Source: Phorcus lineatus (lineage: Eukaryota > Mollusca > Gastropoda > Trochida > Trochidae). Taken from it: a stretch of 64,000 nt of DNA. Below the pieces are notes generated by a model. That model was not told the DNA's origin. It did not search any database and worked only from the letters and a program-made list of their open reading frames with translations. The position numbers and the translations under genes are program-made. Location: NCBI GenBank assembly GCA_921293015.1, contig OV121081.1:1240001-1304000 (forward strand), written 5' to 3'. Below are positions 61,472 to 64,000 of this stretch, one piece after another. Each line of letters begins with the position of its first letter. The first letter of the stretch is position 1.

Positions 61472-62238
61472 CCATTTGCTATATTATACGGCGCTTCAGT
61501 AATTCTGATTCATGTACTTGTATAATGGGCCGGTGGACTCTTTATGGAAATAAACACAGTTTCACTCATTTAAACTAATGCACGCAAATAATTCGTATAT
61601 ACAACGAATCATAGATAATGCACATGTCTCCATATCTGTAACGATCCGCCCTCAGGTAACTATCTCGTAAGTTATATAACAAATACTTTCGTCATCAGGT
61701 TGTAAAATTGATTCTACAATTCATTTTGTGCACAGCTGACCATAGATTTTTTAAATATTTTTCAGCCAACCTCGGCTCATACCTTCTTCATTGTTGCCTT
61801 GAAATTGTCAGTTTGAGCGGAAAAAGAGTGCTATAGTGCCTTTTATAATAGTTCCTTTAAGAGTTACCTCCTATCTGATTTTAACATATTTGAATAATTT
61901 AGGATTTTCTCTTTATTTTGATTGGCTTTAACGCCTTTAAAATCAAACTTTTTAAATACTTCACGTTTCGATTTTAAAAATGCACTATTGACGTTGTATT
62001 GGCAACATCCGAGAAGGGGATCGATAGTATAACTTGTATATGTATGCTCATACTTATGACTAATGGTTATTTTCAATTTCCTTCAGCACCTTTCCATTAC
62101 CTGCAGCCTGTATTCCATGACAATGGACACTTCTAACCTCGTTATCACCATGTTCATATTTCTTGTAGGACGTCTTATCAATACGGAGCCAGGAGACTCC
62201 GGGGACCTCAGTCTAGTTACAGAACGATGTTTACTTAC

Positions 62239-62300
62239 CTCTCAACTCCTAGCCGCTAGTTCCAGCGGTGTTGTTTGTTGGCCCTTAAGTCACATACCTT
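62239..62300 (-). other. Minus-strand 5' splice site, possible distal first exon
   Basis: GAGAG followed by GTAAGTAAAC on the minus strand (donor at 62238) is a strong 5' splice site with no annotated gene of its own. It may be another upstream noncoding exon of the arrestin gene. Interval nominal. Confidence 0.25.
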
Positions 62301-62399
62301 AAACCTCATGAATGATGTCATTTTATAGAGAAGTAACGACGGGGAATCATAGTAGCGCTAACTGGTTCTTGAGAGATAACATATGCGTTCATGCGCCAA

Positions 62400-63333
62400 A
62401 TGATGATTATCATGCTTGATGACGGTATAAGGATCTATATCATCATGCTTGATGACGGTTTAAGGATCTATATCATCATGCTTGATGACGGTTTAAGGAT
62501 CTATATCATCATGCTTGATGACGGTATAAGGATCTATATCATCATGCTTGATGACGGTTTAAGGATCTATATCATCATGCTTGATGACGGTATAAGGATC
62601 TATATCATCATGCTTAATGACGGTATAAGGATCAATATCATCATGCTTGATGACGGTATAAGGATCTATATCATCATGCTTGATGACGGTATAAGGATCT
62701 ATATCATCATACTTGATGGCGGTATAAGGATCTATATCATCATGCTTGATGACGGTATAAGGATCTATATCATCATGCTTGATGACGGTATAAGGATCTA
62801 TATCATCATGCTTGATGACGGTTTAAGGATCTATATCATCATGCTTGATGACGGTATAAGGATCTATATCATCATGCTTGATGACGGTATAAGGATCTAT
62901 ATCATCATGCTTGATGACGGTTTAAGGATCTATATCATCATGCTTGATGACGGTATAAGGATCTATATCATCATGCTTGTTGACGGTATAAGGATCTATA
63001 TCATCATGCTTGATGACGGTTTAAGGATCTATATCATCATGCTTGATGACGGTATAAGGATCTATATCATCATGCTTGATGACGGTTTAAGGATCTATAT
63101 CGTCATGCTTGATGGCGGTTTAAGGATCTATATCATCATGCTTGATGACGGTATAAGGATCTATATCATCATGCTTGATGACGGTTTAAGGATCTATATC
63201 ATCATGCTTGATGACGGTATAAGGATCTATATCATCATGCTTGATGACGGTTTAAGGATCTATATCATCATGCTTGATGACGGTATAAGGATCTATATCA
63301 TCATGCTTGATGACGGTTTAAGGATCTATACCA
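62400..63333 (+). repeat. 33-bp minisatellite, about 28 copies, open in frame
   Basis: Units of ATCATGCTTGATGACGGTAT plus AAGGATCTATATC, exactly 33 bases, with TATAAGG and TTTAAGG variants in partly alternating order. Because 33 is divisible by three, one + strand frame (62391-63452) stays open for 353 codons of an 11-residue repeat, I-I-M-L-D-D-G-I/L-R-I-Y. No leader, splice or domain supports a gene. Confidence 0.95.
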
Positions 63334-63452
63334 AAACGTCGCCATTGTGTAATAAAGAAGTTGTATATCCATATATCAGTGTCGTCCTTATACTACAAAC
63401 TTCTAGAATGCCACTGAAACAATTGATCTTAGTCTTCTTGTTTATCATTTAA

Positions 63453-64000
63453 ATTGAAAGAAGCGCCTTAAAAGGTTTCGGTTTGGTCCAACATAGTTTA
63501 CTCCTTGAATGATTTCACTGTCTTTCAGTCAGTTATAGATATCAAAATAATAAAGCAAAATACTAAGTCAACAGACTTTAGGTATGTCACTCGTGTGCGT
63601 ATGTAAAATAAACACTTACATATAGTTCACTTACCTGTTGACTAAATAGTAGGGCCTACAGTTCTTGAATTAATTTTATTTCCTATAATTTATAATTTAT
63701 TTCATATGATAAGAAATTTCATATGCCAAGAAATGAGGCGAGGTCGATCTAGTTAAAACTAGCTGTTATATTATACGGCCCGAGGTCCGCATAAGTATAG
63801 CTACTAGACTGAGGTGACGTCCGCGTAGAAGAATTACTTTGAATGACAAGTAACTGACACTTTGGCAATCAACCCATTTTGGGGTTCATTATTGTGATTA
63901 CAACCTAACTAAAACCTTGCTACATGGCAACGTAGCCGAACATAAGATAGAATTCTTAATTTACTATTTCTAACAACCACAAACATGATATAGCAATAAT
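63453..64000. other. Window end, no gene recognised
   Basis: AT-rich sequence after the 33-bp array. Apart from the minus-strand donor noted at 63635 I see nothing assignable. Confidence 0.5.
63635..63680 (-). other. Minus-strand 5' splice site, possible distal first exon
   Basis: CAACAG then GTAAGTGAAC on the minus strand (donor at 63634), similar to the donors at 58060 and 60305. It could belong to the arrestin gene or to an unseen gene beyond the window. Interval nominal. Confidence 0.2.

Larger units (their letters stand above)
60157..61969. repeat. Segmental duplication, unit 2
   Basis: Direct copy of 57913-59811 at an offset of about 2244 bases. It lacks about 90 bases present in unit 1 and has small indels, such as a five-base insertion near 60669. 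It carries the second donor at 60305 and the second LINE fragment. Confidence 0.92.

Noticed and set aside
62063-62302. 79-aa + strand frame as a gene
   Set aside because: Hydrophobic and short, no family similarity, and it overlaps a strong minus-strand donor instead.
62391-63452. 353-codon + strand frame as a real repeat protein
   Set aside because: The whole frame is the 33-bp minisatellite plus a short unrelated tail. No leader, domain or second exon supports it.

Overview
This is a eukaryotic nuclear window, AT-rich and intron-rich. It carries four multi-exon protein-coding genes set in a background of tandem arrays and small transposable elements. The gene families (SNX19, LRRC14, an alpha-arrestin, a J-domain protein), the intron sizes and the repeats point to an invertebrate animal. 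A tRNA-headed SINE whose tail ends in a CTCACTCAC-type motif, Tc1-like MITEs and tandem-repeat-bearing elements fit a mollusc, possibly a gastropod. That placement is inference; nothing here names the species.

Layout: (1) 925-11733, + strand, a nine-exon SNX19-type sorting nexin (PXA, PX, nexin-C; about 1035 aa). Two TCACGTGA E-boxes, a YY1-like motif and a short upstream ORF lie just 5' of it. (2) 11734-20661, a gene-poor stretch with a 63-bp array, a 23-G tract, a 45-bp array, a 154-bp duplication and a small MITE. (3) 20662-32960, - strand, a 14-exon J-domain protein (about 834 aa) that also carries two ubiquitin-interacting motifs. Its introns hold a foldback element, a 40-bp array split by about 3 kb of other DNA, and a perfectly regular 53-bp array. 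(4) 34802-35243, an apparent divergent promoter between the J-domain gene and the next gene. (5) 38098-43163, + strand, a seven-coding-exon LRRC14/PRAME-family leucine-rich repeat protein (548 aa) with a hAT-like insertion in its first coding intron. (6) 43164-51391, repeat-rich intergenic DNA: an intact SINE with target-site duplication, a second copy of the Tc1-like MITE, and a 1.77-kb element built of eleven 145-bp units. (7) 51392-57224, - strand, a six-exon short alpha-arrestin (357 aa, no PPxY tail). (8) 57913-61969, two near-identical 1.8-1.9-kb units. Each holds a strong minus-strand 5' splice site (a candidate duplicated first exon of the arrestin gene) and the 3' end of a LINE reverse-transcriptase ORF. 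(9) 62400-63333, a 33-bp array that stays open in one frame, then about 0.7 kb with no gene.

All four gene models were assembled by hand from GT-AG boundaries, and the reading phase closes exactly across every exon, so they are well supported. SNX19, the J-UIM protein, the LRRC14-like protein and the alpha-arrestin all belong to membrane-traffic or ubiquitin/proteostasis families, but nothing shows that they act together. I found no prokaryotic operon, no CRISPR array, no intact tRNA or rRNA gene, and no recognisable retroviral or other virus-like element. No wholly new system is evident. The most unusual items are the J-domain plus tandem-UIM architecture, the duplicated promoter/first-exon block upstream of the arrestin gene, the nested MITE, and the density of arrays inside introns.
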